From positions 248,001-312,000 of the forward strand of contig OZ251242.1 in NCBI GenBank assembly GCA_965240325.2: 64,000 nt of DNA, given 5' to 3'. Numbering within the stretch: the first letter of the stretch is position 1; each line of letters begins with the position of its first letter. This DNA comes from Rebecca billardiae RCC1528. Its lineage: Eukaryota > Haptophyta. Under the pieces are notes generated by a model that worked only from the letters and a program-made list of their open reading frames with translations, did not search any database and was not told where the DNA came from. This document shows, piece by piece, positions 12,201-22,551 of the stretch. The position numbers and the translations under genes are program-made.

Positions 12201-13009
12201 TGCACAGCTGCACGAAGAGGCGCCAGCGCGGCTCGTGCGCGATCAGGAAGAAGGTGCGCGCGCGCGCCTCCTCCCACGCGATCGAGCCTGGGTCGATGCG
12301 CAGCACGGCCAGCTTGCACAGCGCCGCCGCGAGGCTGAGCCGCTCGTGCGCCGTGTAGTCGGAGGCGGCGTGCACCTCCTGCACGTGCCCCGTCGACGCG
12401 CGCGTCACGTTCTCGTCGAACGCGTCGCGGTCCAGCCCCAGCTCGTCGAGCGAGCGCGAGACCATCCGCTCGTACAGCCTGCGCGCGGGCGCGGCGCGCA
12501 GAGGCGCCGCGCGCGCGGGCGAGATGGCGAGGGCACGGGCGTGAGCGTGCGCAGATGGGCGCGGCTTGGTGGCTGCACGCTGCGCCACGCCGCGCGGGCA
12601 CGGGCGCGCGCACGCGCGCGCACCTCAGCTCGTCCTCCGCCTCCTGCAGCTGCCGGATGCGGTGGCTGAGCGAGCGTCGATACGAGCGCTTGCGTTTCGG
12701 GTTGATGCCGATGGCGGAAGAGAGCGAGCGCGGCTGGCCCCTGGCGATCTTACGCGGCCCGCCCTTGGCGGGCGCGTCCTCCTCCCCCTCCTCGTCCACC
12801 TCCTCCTCGCTCCCGTACTCGTCGTCCGCGACCTCCCTGGGAGCCGCCTCAACCGCCGGCAGGTTCTGATCGTTGTCAAAAGACACTGCGCGCACGGCGG
12901 GCTGCGGCCTGGGTTCGGCCCCGGCAGCGGCGGCGACGGCGTGCGCGTGGATGGAGACGTCGTCCTCCTGCCCCACATCCACCGCCTCGAGAGGCTCCGC
13001 TCCCCCCAT
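8555..13009 (-). CDS. two-pore-type voltage-gated cation channel with eight EF-hands
   Basis: Four exons on the minus strand: 13009-12624, 12478-12013, 11789-9507 and 9361-8555. Introns are 145, 223 and 145 bp with GTGCGC donors; phases agree, giving 1313 aa. It has two six-helix ion-channel domains, the layout of plant-type two-pore channels. Domain I (about residues 210-440) has a WSRPLRMLYLP voltage-sensor-like helix and pore TLMTGENYPSVMW. Domain II (about 550-790) has VLRVARTLSVF and pore LLQLVLSANWNEVV. Two EF-hands (DEDNSGAISVPEF, DADGDNTVTAAEF) lie in the linker, as in plant TPC1. Six more form a calmodulin-like tail (about 840-1040), e.g. DVDGSGAISTLEL and DEDGSGTIDASEL. A 268-residue low-complexity C-terminus follows. 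Expected role: Ca2+-regulated cation flux across an internal or plasma membrane. The family call is strong; selectivity and location are unknown. The N-terminal 120 residues are acidic, then basic. Confidence 0.88.
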
Positions 13010-13426
13010 GCGGCAAGCCGCGCGGGGCGCGCGGGCGTCAGGCGGCCACAACAGCCGCCCTGCTGCTGTGCGCAATTTCAATAGTGACTCGGCCGAATAA
13101 GCGCCGACCCGCGGGCCGCGATTGACGCGAACCGGCGAGTAGTTAGTGGAGCAACGGCCGGAAGCCTGAGACGGTGATATCGAAGTACCCGGCAAGTCGG
13201 TCCGTGACTATTCGTCTGATTTTGATCAGAAGGATCGGGGCCAAAAATGACTCGCAGATTGTACCCGCCCCATAATATGGGCGAAAAGTAACGCATGGAC
13301 ACGTCCTTGGGCTGGGTCGGCCGCTACAGCGCGTGCGCACTGCGCACGGCTTTTGATCAGCTTGGTCTCGGAAGCGCGCGAGTCCGCGTGAGCGCTGCGA
13401 AGTAACCAGGGCTTGAGCGTCCCCGC
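13010..13426. promoter_or_regulatory. shared upstream region of the divergent channel and F-box/RCC1 genes
   Basis: The two start codons face away from each other across 417 bp. The region is lower in GC than either gene and contains no credible coding sequence, so it should hold both promoters. No specific element was identified. Confidence 0.5.
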
Positions 13427-15382
13427 ATGACGACGCACGTGCTCGAGCTGCTGGAGGCGGCGCTGGCGGGGCTTCGCGGCGCGCAGGGCACGCCGCAGGC
13501 GCTCTCCGATTCGGACGAGGCGGCCCTGCTCGAGCGCGTGCGCGAGCTCCACGACCTCGCCCTCGCGCGCGCGGAGCGGCGGCGCCGCGTCGACGACCCG
13601 ACGGCCGCGGCGGCGCCGCCGCGGCTCGACGAGCTGCCGCGCGAGCTGTTGATGCGCGTGGTCGAGCTGATCGACGACCCGATGCACATTATCACACTCG
13701 CATGCACCTCCCGCCGGCTGCGCGCGCTCGACATCGAGCGCGTGCTCTGCGAGCGGCTCGTGCCACCGGGCGCGCGGGATGACGAGGACGGCGGCTGCGG
13801 CCTGAAGCCGGCCCGCGGGCTGGCGACTAAGGCGGCGGTCCGCTCGATCCCGGTGGCGCCGCCGCCGCCACCACTGCCCGCCATCCCGGTGAACGCCACG
13901 GAGCCGCCGGCGTGGCTGGGCGAGGGCGCGCCGTCGCGCCGCGTGGCGCTCGCCCTCGCGGTGGCGCGCGCGCGCTGCGTGTTCAGCCCGGCGCAGCAGC
14001 TGATCGCGGGGGACGAGTTCGTCTCGCTCGAGGTGGACGCGTCCGACGGCTCGCTCGCCGTCCGCGGGGGCAACGGCCTCAGCGGCCGCGACGTCCGCCA
14101 CGAGAATTCAGTCCGCAACGTGATGGGCCTTGGCCTCGAGAGCATTCTTGAAGGCGACGAGATGTACCGCAAGATTTTCATCGCGCGGCCGCGGCGCGTG
14201 TCGGCGCTGGCGACGGTGCGCGTGGTCGGCGTGGCGCTGGGCACCGAGCACGCCGGCGCGCTCGACGCGTGCGGCCGCGTGTACACGTGGGGCGACGGCG
14301 ACGGCGGGCAGCTCGGCCACGGCACGCTGGCGCAGCACGGCGCGCCGCGCGTCGTCGCGGGCTTGCTTGGCACGCCCGTCGTCGCTCTCGCGCTTGGCTA
14401 CCGGCACTCGCTCGCGCTGAGCGCCGGCGGCGCGCTGTACGCGTGGGGCAGCAACACCATCGGCGAGTGCGGCCTGGGCGAGCCCGTGGCCATCAAGTAC
14501 AACGGCGTCCACTACAACGGCCTGACGCTGCAGCCGACGCGCGTCGGCGGCGGCGCGCTCGCGGGCGCGCGCTGTGTGCGCGTGGCGACTGGCATGACAC
14601 ATAGCGTGGTCGTCGGCGCGGACGGCTGCGCGTATGCGTTCGGTTCGAATCGGGACGGCGCGCTCGGCCTCGGGGATCCCCTAAGGCCGGGCGGCCATCG
14701 CGCGCACACGCCCACGCGCGTCGCGCTCGACGCGCCGCCACCCGCCCTCGGCGGCGGCGGCGGCGGCGGCGGCGGCCCATCAGGCGCGGCCCCGCCCGCC
14801 GCCAAGCCGGGCGGCGCGCGCGCGCGCCCGGCGCGCGGGTCGAAGGGGAAGGAACCACCGCCGGCTGCTCGGGCGGAGCCGAGCGCGCCGCCGCCGCCCT
14901 CGCCGTCCGCGGTCGTCGAGGTCGCGTGCGGCCCGCGGCACACGATCCTGCTCGACCGGACGGGCCGCGTCTTCACGTGCGGCCACGGCGCGCTCGGCGT
15001 GCTCGGCCACGGCGACGCGCGCGACCGTCATGTGCCCACGCGCGTGGAGGGCGTGCTCGGCGACGCGGCGCAGGCGTGCGCGGGCCGCGCGTTCAGCGCG
15101 GTGCTCTGCGCGGACGGCAGCGCGTACACGTGGGGCTGCAACCAGTGGCAGTGCCTGGGGTACCCGCTCCGGCCCGGAGAAAACCCGGAGACGACGCTGC
15201 AAGACAGGCCGCGCGCGCTCGAGTCGAAGTTCACGCCGAACCGCGCGCAGTACAACGGCGGGCCGATCGCGGCGGTGGTGGGCTGCGGCTCGCGGATCCA
15301 CTTTGTGCAGCGCGCGGACGGCCGGGTGAAGACGCACGGCTTCGACGCGGGCGTGCGCCACGGCGACGACTACGAGGACGAG

Positions 15383-15417
<35 letters not shown>

Positions 15418-15430
15418 GAGTGACTACTGA
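13427..15430 (+). CDS. F-box protein with RCC1 repeats
   Basis: Single-exon gene, 667 aa, starting at ATG 13427. An F-box-like segment (about residues 64-107: RLDELPRELLMRVVELIDDP, then TLACTSRRLRALDIERVL) is followed after ~150 residues by RCC1-type beta-propeller repeats (about 265-640). Repeat hallmarks are ALGTEHAGALDACGRVYTWG, LGYRHSLALSAGGALYAWGS, TGMTHSVVVGADGCAYAFGS, CGPRHTILLDRTGRVFTCG and FSAVLCADGSAYTWG. A Gly/Pro/Lys-rich loop is inserted near 445-490. The C-terminal ~25 residues are almost all Asp/Glu, encoded by a GAG/GAC repeat. By family, F-box proteins link substrates to SCF ubiquitin ligases, and an RCC1 propeller could be the substrate-binding part; the partner is unknown. 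The F-box is less certain than the propeller. Confidence 0.82.
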
Positions 15431-15522
15431 AGTACGGTACGACGGCCGGTCGGCCGCAGTAGTACGAGTATAGTAAGGTACCCATACTATGTATTCTACT
15501 ACTTGTACTACTAACGCTAGCT
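15431..15522. other. 3-prime flank of the RCC1 gene
   Basis: Short low-GC stretch with repeated TACTA-like text, ending at the left 63-bp inverted repeat. Nothing coding is seen. Confidence 0.5.
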
Positions 15523-15585
15523 GGGGGCTGGCCAGGGTAGGGCTGGAGGCTTCGGCCGCCAGCCTGATCACCCGGAGCCCGTTAT
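15523..15585 (+). repeat. 63-bp inverted repeat, left arm
   Basis: Exact reverse complement of 19397-19459. Confidence 0.92.
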
Positions 15586-16560
15586 TCTGGAAACCCACGA
15601 GAACAAAGGCACGACTTCACGCTGGGGACCAGCCCGTCGCGCGCTTTTATTTGACGCCCTCTGCGTTTGTTTGTTTGTCACCGGGTCACATATTGGCGCT
15701 TTGCGTACTCACATTCGCGCGAATCGCATCGGCGCATTCGTCGTGTCGCGAGTTCACACTTCACATTCGCACGAACCGTCACTTTCTCGCTAGACAATTC
15801 ACGAGCGAAAGGGCGCGCTGATAGTGGCACGCGGGTATCATCTTGCATTGGACTACGAGCATCGGAGCAACCTCGCGCGGCCTCGCATCGACGAGTCCCG
15901 TGAAGGACGACAAGGCGGAGAGCCCACGCCATTCCAAGGGTCGCCCTTGCGTTGACGTCTCGTTCGGTCGCGCGACGAGCGGCTCGCGTGCGGCGCCAAG
16001 CGAGCGACGCGGGGCGCGCGGCGGGCGCACGCGCGAGGCTGCCCACCACGCGCACGCGCGCGACCCCGCCGGCTCGGGCGACACGCCGCCGCCTCAGCTC
16101 GAGCACGAGCGCGAGGCGTGGCGCCGGCTCGGTGGGCGGCGGACGGCTCGACCTGCACTGCGGTGCCAGCGGATGAAGCGGCAAGCCCGGCGGGCGCATA
16201 CGCGCAGGTCCGCCCTCCACGCGCGAGCGCGCGACTGCGTGTTCCACGAGCTGCAGCAGGCGGCCGCGGGCTGGTCGGCGGCCGGCGAGGTCGGCGGAGT
16301 GCCGCCCGGCCCGCGTTCTCGCTTGGGCGCGGGCCACACTCTCACTCACAGCGCGGGGCGTGCTGCTGCAGACGGGCCAGTCATTGCAGCGCGCACTCCG
16401 TGGTCAGACGTGCACACGCGCGCGCGTCGTCAGCCCCGCCGCTGCGCCCCTGCGGCGCCGTTGGCAGCGTCGGAATTCCGAGCTCGGGCTACCGGCCCGG
16501 CGTGCCATCATGCGTTTCAGAAACAGGTTTCCAGCCCAAGTTGACGCGCAGCGCCAACCC
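15586..16560. other. probable insertion inside the left inverted arm; no gene recognised
   Basis: Comparison with the right arm, where GTTAT joins directly to AAAGGGGAATTT in reverse complement, indicates about 975 bp of extra sequence here. Several overlapping GC-rich frames exist on both strands but none has family features. Confidence 0.4.
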
Positions 16561-16653
16561 ATATTAAAAGGGGAATTTAAAACTAGCGCTACGGCGTCAG
16601 TAGTAGTTTATGATGATTATGATGTATGGCGGGCCGTAGGTCCGCCCCTTGTA

Positions 16654-17437
16654 CAGGGTCTCCAACATTAAACTGGACACTTTGGGCAGCAGCTGGCAGC
16701 GTACGGCCTGTGGCTGCCTCGCGCGGGGTCAGGAGCGGCCAGCTCGGCTCGTGTGCACCCCACTAGGTCTGTCTGCGACCGCGCATAGCCGGACAGCCCG
16801 CGTGGAGCACCCCTCTGGGTCATGCGGACAGTCGGCACAAGGCTGGTCGTGAGGGCCGTGAAGCAGCCGTGTGGCTTCTGCGCATGTCTGTAGCCAGCAA
16901 GCCCGCTCAAGGCCGCGCAGATATTATTACGTGGCATGGTCGATGACTATGCGGCATGCGCTCGACAGCCCTGGGCAAGCCCGGACGTAGCGCTACACCA
17001 GGAGTATATACGGCCCGATCGGACCAGCCTACCTGTTGCGCACCTCGCTTGCACAGCTGCTGCACAGCCCATCGATCGGCTCTGGCCGTGCAGGCAAGGG
17101 CTACAGTCGGCGCCACTACCCGCAGCGAACGCTGGAGACCCACCAGTGCGCGCACCAACCCGCCCGCCGCCAAATGCAACCGTGCGCCAGATACGAATTT
17201 TAGCAGGCATGCCACCCGCGGGGGCTCCGTGGACCTGTTCAGAGCCAACCGCTAGTCGGTTGAGCTGTACATCCAAGCCAGCCCTGGCCACACGCTGAGC
17301 GCGCCGCTCGCTGCACCCACACCCTGTCGTCATCCGAGGAGTAAGGTCCATGGCGCTCATGTGAGCCTCTGGCCCATCTCATCGTTAGCAGCCGTAGTCA
17401 GCAAAAATCAATGTCCGACCAATTGTTGGGGACCCTG
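16654..17437. mobile_element. 784-bp TA-duplicating DNA transposon
   Basis: The left end starts CAGGGTCTCCAACA and the right end reads TGTTGGGGACCCTG reversed, so the termini are imperfect inverted repeats beginning CAGGGT. TA flanks each end (16652-16653 and 17438-17439). The uninterrupted target CCGCCCCTTGTAGTGCCC is present twice at 61572-61651, proving insertion at TA. No transposase frame is recognised inside, so it is probably non-autonomous. TA target choice suits the Tc1/mariner/pogo superfamily; that assignment is inference. Confidence 0.75.
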
Positions 17438-17439
17438 TA

Positions 17440-18154
17440 GTGCCCGGGAAAAAGATAAGAAAAAGAAAATGAAAAAGAAAATCGCCTCGCAAAGAAAAGA
17501 AAATCGCCTCCCTCACTGCCGGGTCGCTTCGCTCACTACCGGGCGCCCTCGCAGCTCCCACTGGGGACGCTCGGCCGAAAACCATCTTGGCAATGGCGCG
17601 GAGCGCGTGGGCGGCGCGCCCCAAATCCAACGCCGGCGCGGACATCGTGAGGGGATTCCCGAACGGTGTTTTCGCCCGATTCGCGATTGCTGCCCTCGTC
17701 GTCTCGCGTGCAGGTCGAACGGGGGCTAAATCGACGCGTTGGAGCGGTACGCTCGGCGCGTCGACACGATCGTGCGACCTGGGGCGATCCTCGCCCGACG
17801 TGCACGTCGAAAGCTCGCACGGGCCATAGCATCATGCGCTGCGCAAGACAACCACCTCGCACGATCCACCGTCGCGCGTCGGGCTCGGTGCGGAAACGCA
17901 TTCATCACGAGGCGTCTCGCGGGCGGGAAGCGCCATCGCACGCGACGCAAGCTTTGGCGCGGCCTTCTGAACACCATAACCGGAATGCACACACCGGACT
18001 GTCGTCGCGTGCCCCGGTTGGCAAGGTCGGGCGCATGCAAATCCGTTTGCTACGGTCGGTGGTGTTCCAGAGCGAGCGATCATCTTTCATCTTTCACGCT
18101 CGCGAGCTCGCGGCCAAGGATCGCTCGGCGCTCGAGGACCCACGTCCGGCCTGC
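17440..18154. repeat. copy A of a duplicated block, upstream half
   Basis: Shares long stretches, roughly 80-90 percent identical by eye, with 61582-62230. This begins with GTGCCCGGGAAAAAGATAAG and an A-rich run and continues through a segment containing GATTCGCGATTGCTGCCCTC. Frames are open in both copies on both strands, so conservation alone does not identify a gene. Confidence 0.7.
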
Positions 18155-18961
18155 ATGGCGTCGACGGTGGCCAATGCGACGGAGGGAGTGCCGGACCTGT
18201 CGCGCGGAGCGGCGAGCGCCGACGAGCGCTTGGACCTGGACGCGCTGTTGCGCAGCGTGGCGGCCGTGCACGACGCCGACGCGACCTTCGCCGAGCCCAT
18301 CGTGCCCGGAGCGGACATTGGCATCCTCGCGACACACGATCTCAGCTGGCGACACGATGAGATGCTCACGATCTCCTCTGGCGGATTCGTCGGCGGCGAG
18401 GCGCTCGACTACGTCATCGCGGTCGAGATGCGGCACATGCAGCGCGTACGCGAGCTCGCGCGAAGCCACGGGCTGCCCGTCCCGCCCCGCGTGCTGCACG
18501 TTCCCTCGTGGGTGTGGACCTTGCTCATGGGCGCGGGCGTGTACGCGTGGGAGAAGGTGGCCGACATCTTTGCGCTCTTCGACCTGAACGAGTACGACGT
18601 GCTCTCCTTCATCATCAACCAGGACGGCAACCACGGGGCGCAGGGGGTCGTCGACTTGCGGCGCGAGATCATCGAGTACCGCGAGCCCCTGGGCGGAGGC
18701 GACATGATCGGCTTCGTTTCGAACGTGCAGCTGCTGCTCGCCGACGCGCACGAGGCAGGTCCAAGCGCTCGTCGGCGCTCGCCGCTTCGCGCGACAGGTC
18801 CGGCACCCGCACGTTCGGCGGTATCAGGAGCTGTCGGCGGTGCGCGCGCGCGCAGTGCGAGAGCGTGTGCCACTCGCGATCGAGGACTGTTTTCGTGTTT
18901 AGCTCCAAGGACAAACCGTCACCGTCAGGCACACACGGGCACGCCGCCGTCGCACGCCTGA
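18155..18961 (+). pseudogene. truncated Ulp1-like (C48-type) cysteine peptidase domain
   Basis: From the ATG at 18155 the frame encodes about 200 domain-like residues: SGGFVGGEALDYVIAVEMRH, VLHVPSWVWTLLMGAGVYAW, EKVADIFALFDLNEYDVLSF, then NQDGNHGAQGVVDLRREIIE and YREPLGGGD. This follows the Ulp1/SENP order: a W/L-DE-like helix, an aromatic helix, then an NHW-like His motif, a VDLR Asp motif and a YxxLGG strand. The candidate catalytic His (in GNHG) and Asp (in VVDLR) are present, but the downstream Gln and Cys are missing. At 18756 the sequence switches to an inverted copy of upstream gene sequence, and the frame then reads nonsense to a stop at 18961. In known families C48 peptidases process SUMO or occur in DNA transposons. 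The family match is by eye and moderate; loss of function is likely. Confidence 0.5.
18188..18806. repeat. 51-bp inverted repeat within the peptidase remnant
   Basis: Bases 18188-18238 and 18756-18806 are reverse complements with one mismatch. The right arm and the bases after it (to about 18895) read, on the minus strand, as VLDREWHTLSHCARA followed by VPDLSREAASADERLDL. Copy B (62530-62640) carries related text on the plus strand. A piece of the gene has therefore been copied or inverted here. Confidence 0.85.
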
Positions 18962-19396
18962 TCAGTTGGCAGTGCGTGCGCGCAGTCGAAGGCTCGGCAC
19001 GATGACGAGTAGCACAGTGGGTGCAGGAATACACGCGCAATCACACTGTCGCTGAGCTCGCACCAGAGTCATCTGTCGCGTTATTATTCGTCAGTGAGTC
19101 GGGTAGCTCACAATCATCTCGGTATGATGTCGCATTGTTATTCGTAGTCATCCTGCCCGTCAAACCGCTATAAATAAAAGGCGCGTGAACCCGCTGGGGA
19201 AATATTGCGACAGCACTGGCACGGCCCGCCGACCCCCCCGCCCGCCAGGGCTGAGTTTACTACTTTACTCAACTTTACCTACTATATAGGCTACTATTGT
19301 ACGTCTTACTATCTATAATAAAACGCATATCAACGACACGGCCGTAGCCTATCTATCATAGTAGGCGGCCCGCTGTTTTTTTTTAAATTCCCCTTT

Positions 19397-19459
19397 ATAA
19401 CGGGCTCCGGGTGATCAGGCTGGCGGCCGAAGCCTCCAGCCCTACCCTGGCCAGCCCCC
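19397..19459 (-). repeat. 63-bp inverted repeat, right arm
   Basis: Exact reverse complement of 15523-15585. It ends one base before the tandem LRR array begins. Confidence 0.92.
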
Positions 19460-19495
19460 TGTGAAAAGCGAGACCCGCGATCTCGCCACGAAATT

Positions 19496-21285
19496 ATGGG
19501 GCCGCCGCCTCGGTCGGCCGTCGTCACGGCGTGCGTCGTGGCGCTGGTAGTGCTGGGCGCGTGCGCGAGCCTGTTGGCGACGTGGCGCTCCACCGCGCCC
19601 AGGCCGTCGATCCCGGGTGGCTCGCTGACCGTCGCATCGCCTGCAAGCCGCGCCGAGCCGCGCGCGGCGCCGAACGGTACGCACGCGGACTTGGAAGCGG
19701 TCGCCGCCATCCTGGACCTGCACTTGATCAGGATCACCGCAATCGACCAGCTGCTGGACCTAGAGGAGGCCTCCTTCTCGTTCGAGCAGCTGGACGGGCA
19801 AGTGCCCGCGCTCATGCGCTTCATCGAGACGAGCACCAAGCTGAAGAAGATCACGCTCGGGCCGCCCGGCAACGGCACCGAGTGCATGCTTGTGCTCGCG
19901 AACAGGCTCCGGGCCAACTTCCCGCTCAAGCAGCTCAGCCTGAAGTGCGCGCGCGGGACGGCACGCCGAGTCCGCGCGTGTGCGCGCGGTCGACCGCGGA
20001 GGGCTGGCGCTGGCTCGTGCCTGACTCAGGGGTGCTCTCCTCCCAACCGCACGCACCGACGCACTGCGCACGCGCCCTTGGCCTTGCGCCCACCCCGCTG
20101 GGGCACAGGGACGGCACGTTCGGCTCGATGGACGTCTACACCGACTTCATGGATGCGTTGAAGACCAACACGGTGCTCGAAGAGATCGAGCTGGAGTGCG
20201 CGCTCCGTGCGGCGCAGCGCGGCAGCACGCCGCTCTGCATGAGTTGCTTTGGTGGGAGGCTGGGAGCTTCTCCTGTGACCTGTCCCCTGGCCTGGTGGTG
20301 GGAGGAGCAAGAGCAGGAGGGGGCGGGGGTGCGATCACAGCCACGGGCGCGGCAGCTGCCTGGGTACGCCCACGGCGCCGCCCACCTTTCACGGCGCGCC
20401 GCTGCACACTGGTGGCGACGTTGCACCTACCAGGCGTTGCCCCGACTACGGCTTGCTGGTAGATGCGCTTGTGGCCAACACCGCGCTCAAGTCAGTCGAC
20501 GCCGGGTGTGCGCAAACTGCCCCGCCGCACGCCACCCGCACCCGTGCCCCTCACTCCATCCCTTCGCCCCCCGGCTCTCCGCTCTGGCAGCACCACGCCA
20601 AGCACAAATGACGCGGTGAGTGCGCTGGCGAAGCCGTTCGAGACCAACCGGGTGATCGAGCACTTCAGCATGAGGTACGCGCGCCGCGCGTGCTGCCGTG
20701 ATGATGTGCGAGGCATGGCGTGGTGCCGTCGGTTTACACGCGTCGCTGCGTCCGAACGGCCCCACGCGCCCCCAACCCCGCGCGTAACCGATGCCTCCTC
20801 ATTCCTTCGCATGTGCTGCCTGCTATCGAAGCCCCAGCTGATTTGGTTGGATTAATGACATCGCATACGATCCATGGATCGCTGCATTCAAGATCAACGA
20901 CGTGCTGCAGGCGGTCGACTTGGGGTACGCGCAGCAGAACGGACGAGGCCCTGCGCGACGCGCGCGTCCGCTGCGCGGTCAGCTCCAGACAAGGCTGGGG
21001 CGCACCGCACGTGCTCCTAGGCAGCGCGCCGCGCCGGCCATGCCCGCAGCCTGCTCACTGACCTGGCTTGGCTGCCCTCCGCGCTTCGCCCGCGTACGCG
21101 CTCAACGCCCGAACCGCCTCCGCATTCTTCCCCTTACTGCATCTGCCTCGTGCCACACCCACAGTCTCGAGTCCGAGAAGGGGGCTACTCTTCACTCGCC
21201 AGGTTTCTGCGCTAGCTTGAACCAAGCGTGGCACACGTTTCCTCGCCGTCAGCACGACATCACATGCGACCACTGGCGCCGCTGA
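19496..21285 (+). pseudogene. LRR membrane protein gene, array copy 1, with a premature stop
   Basis: Same six-exon structure as copies 2 and 3: 19496-19944, 20109-20195, 20434-20505, 20591-20674, 20838-20924, 21165-21285. All internal junctions are phase 2, and exons 2 to 5 are multiples of three. Exon 2 ends MDALKTNTVLEEIELE and exon 3 LLVDALVANTALKSVDAG, so repeats are retained. In exon 5 the codon after the junction is TGA (20839-20841), where copies 2 and 3 have GTG. Skipping exon 5 would restore the frame, so exon skipping or a shorter product cannot be excluded. The normal upstream spacer is also missing, because the 63-bp inverted repeat abuts the unit at 19459. Probably non-functional. 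Confidence 0.65.
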
Positions 21286-21493
21286 ATCAATCCCAGCGCT
21301 AAGTCCCACCCACTGCAGCCACCAGCACGCAGGCAGCATATGCCCTCGCCCCGTCGGCGGCCCGCCGTGGCCCAGGCCTGCGGCGGCGGCGAACCGTCCG
21401 CGCGACTACGCTCTGGCGACTGGCGGTGGACTGGCTCGGGGCATGCCGTCACCCGCGGCGCCACTCGTTCAGCAAATGTTGCGCTGATCTGCT

Positions 21494-21933
21494 TAGAGGG
21501 GTCAGAGCCCCACTGGGGGGTGCGTGGCCCAAAATCCAACTTCCTGCCGTCTTGAGATGAGGCTCTCAAACTTCGGGATGTCAATCATTATTGGCGCCTG
21601 AAATGACCTGGGGTCACGCTGACAAGTTTTGCGAAAAAATGTCGTCACATACTGGAGATATACGACCTCAATCTCGACGACGCGATCTCGGCAACATTAG
21701 TAGGGGAGATACACGATCTCCAAGGTGATCTCGCTATTTGCACCAGAATCGCACCGTCTAGATCACATTTTGGCAGTCTGAAATTGGCATAGGCGGATTC
21801 TACACCCTGGAATTAAGCCTAAACGAACTTAAACGGACTCAAACAGTTAGAAACCGAGGAGATATTTCATATTTCGATATTTCGGGAGATTGTGTCACTC
21901 GGGAGTGTAACGGTCGGAGCTCTGACCCCACTA
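21494..21933. mobile_element. 440-bp MITE in unit 1, 15-bp TIRs, 9-bp target duplication
   Basis: The left terminus reads TAGAGGGGTCAGAGC and the right terminus is the reverse complement of TAGTGGGGTCAGAGC. TGATCTGCT is duplicated at 21485-21493 and 21934-21942. There is no coding capacity. The 9-bp duplication is typical of Mutator-like elements (inference). The unit 3 remnant at about 29618-29650 has the unoccupied site. Confidence 0.88.
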
Positions 21934-22551
21934 TGATCTGCTGAGGCGCGCGCATCAGCATCAGCATATTATTATTGCTGATGACGCCGCGGACTCGAGG
22001 AGTCGATCGTCACGACAGCATGTAACGTCATCATGCTGACGACTGCTACAGGTCGATGAGGGCAGAATAGGAGACAGAGGGCACTGTCTTTGAGACAAAG
22101 GCGGCGGCCCCGAGTGGCACGGCACTGGCGGCCCACAGTGTCACTGAGTCACTGAGTGCTCGGGGGCACAGTGGGCGTGGTGCATGGCGCCCGCCTCGCA
22201 CGCGCTACAGCGCCCGGTGAGGTGGACGCAAGTCTGTCGAGGCGCGTCACATGTGTGCCCAAGGTGCATGCCTGGCACCTCCGCTCGTTTGCCGGCCGCT
22301 CCGCTGCCCATGCCTGGCCTGCATGCACCCGAAACGTAGCCGCCAAACGTGCCCCGCCACTGTGAGACGCCCGCGAACCGCGATGCACGGTGCCCTTCAG
22401 TGACGTGAGCAAGGTAGTCTACTACTGCAAGGGGGCGCCAACCTGACGGCTGGCCATGCCATGGGAGGTAGTAGGGACGTCAGACACGCGCCAAGAGCCC
22501 ATGGGAAGCTTGCTCTCCCCAGTTGATGAGCTCGTCGGGCGTGCGCACGCG

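Larger units (their letters stand above)
15523..19459. mobile_element. 3.9-kb composite element bounded by 63-bp inverted repeats, carrying a broken peptidase gene
   Basis: The 63 bases at 15523-15585 recur as an exact reverse complement at 19397-19459. The termini read GGGGGCTGGCCAGGG. Immediately inside the right arm is TTTAAATTCCCCTTT. Its counterpart on the left is at about 16563-16580, displaced by ~975 bp, which suggests an insertion (about 15586-16560) inside the left arm. The block contains a second insertion (16654-17437) and the Ulp1-like gene remnant. No target duplication could be identified. A related, more decayed block lies at 61.6-63.2 kb, so this is probably a repeated mobile or segmentally duplicated unit. 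Confidence 0.6.

Noticed and set aside
14641-14660. tRNA T-loop-like GGTTCGAATC
   Set aside because: It lies inside the RCC1 coding frame and has no cloverleaf around it. No other tRNA signature was seen in the window.
15678-16544. Genes in the insertion at 15.6-16.5 kb
   Set aside because: Frames on both strands overlap, are Arg/Ala-rich and have no recognisable motif or splice structure.
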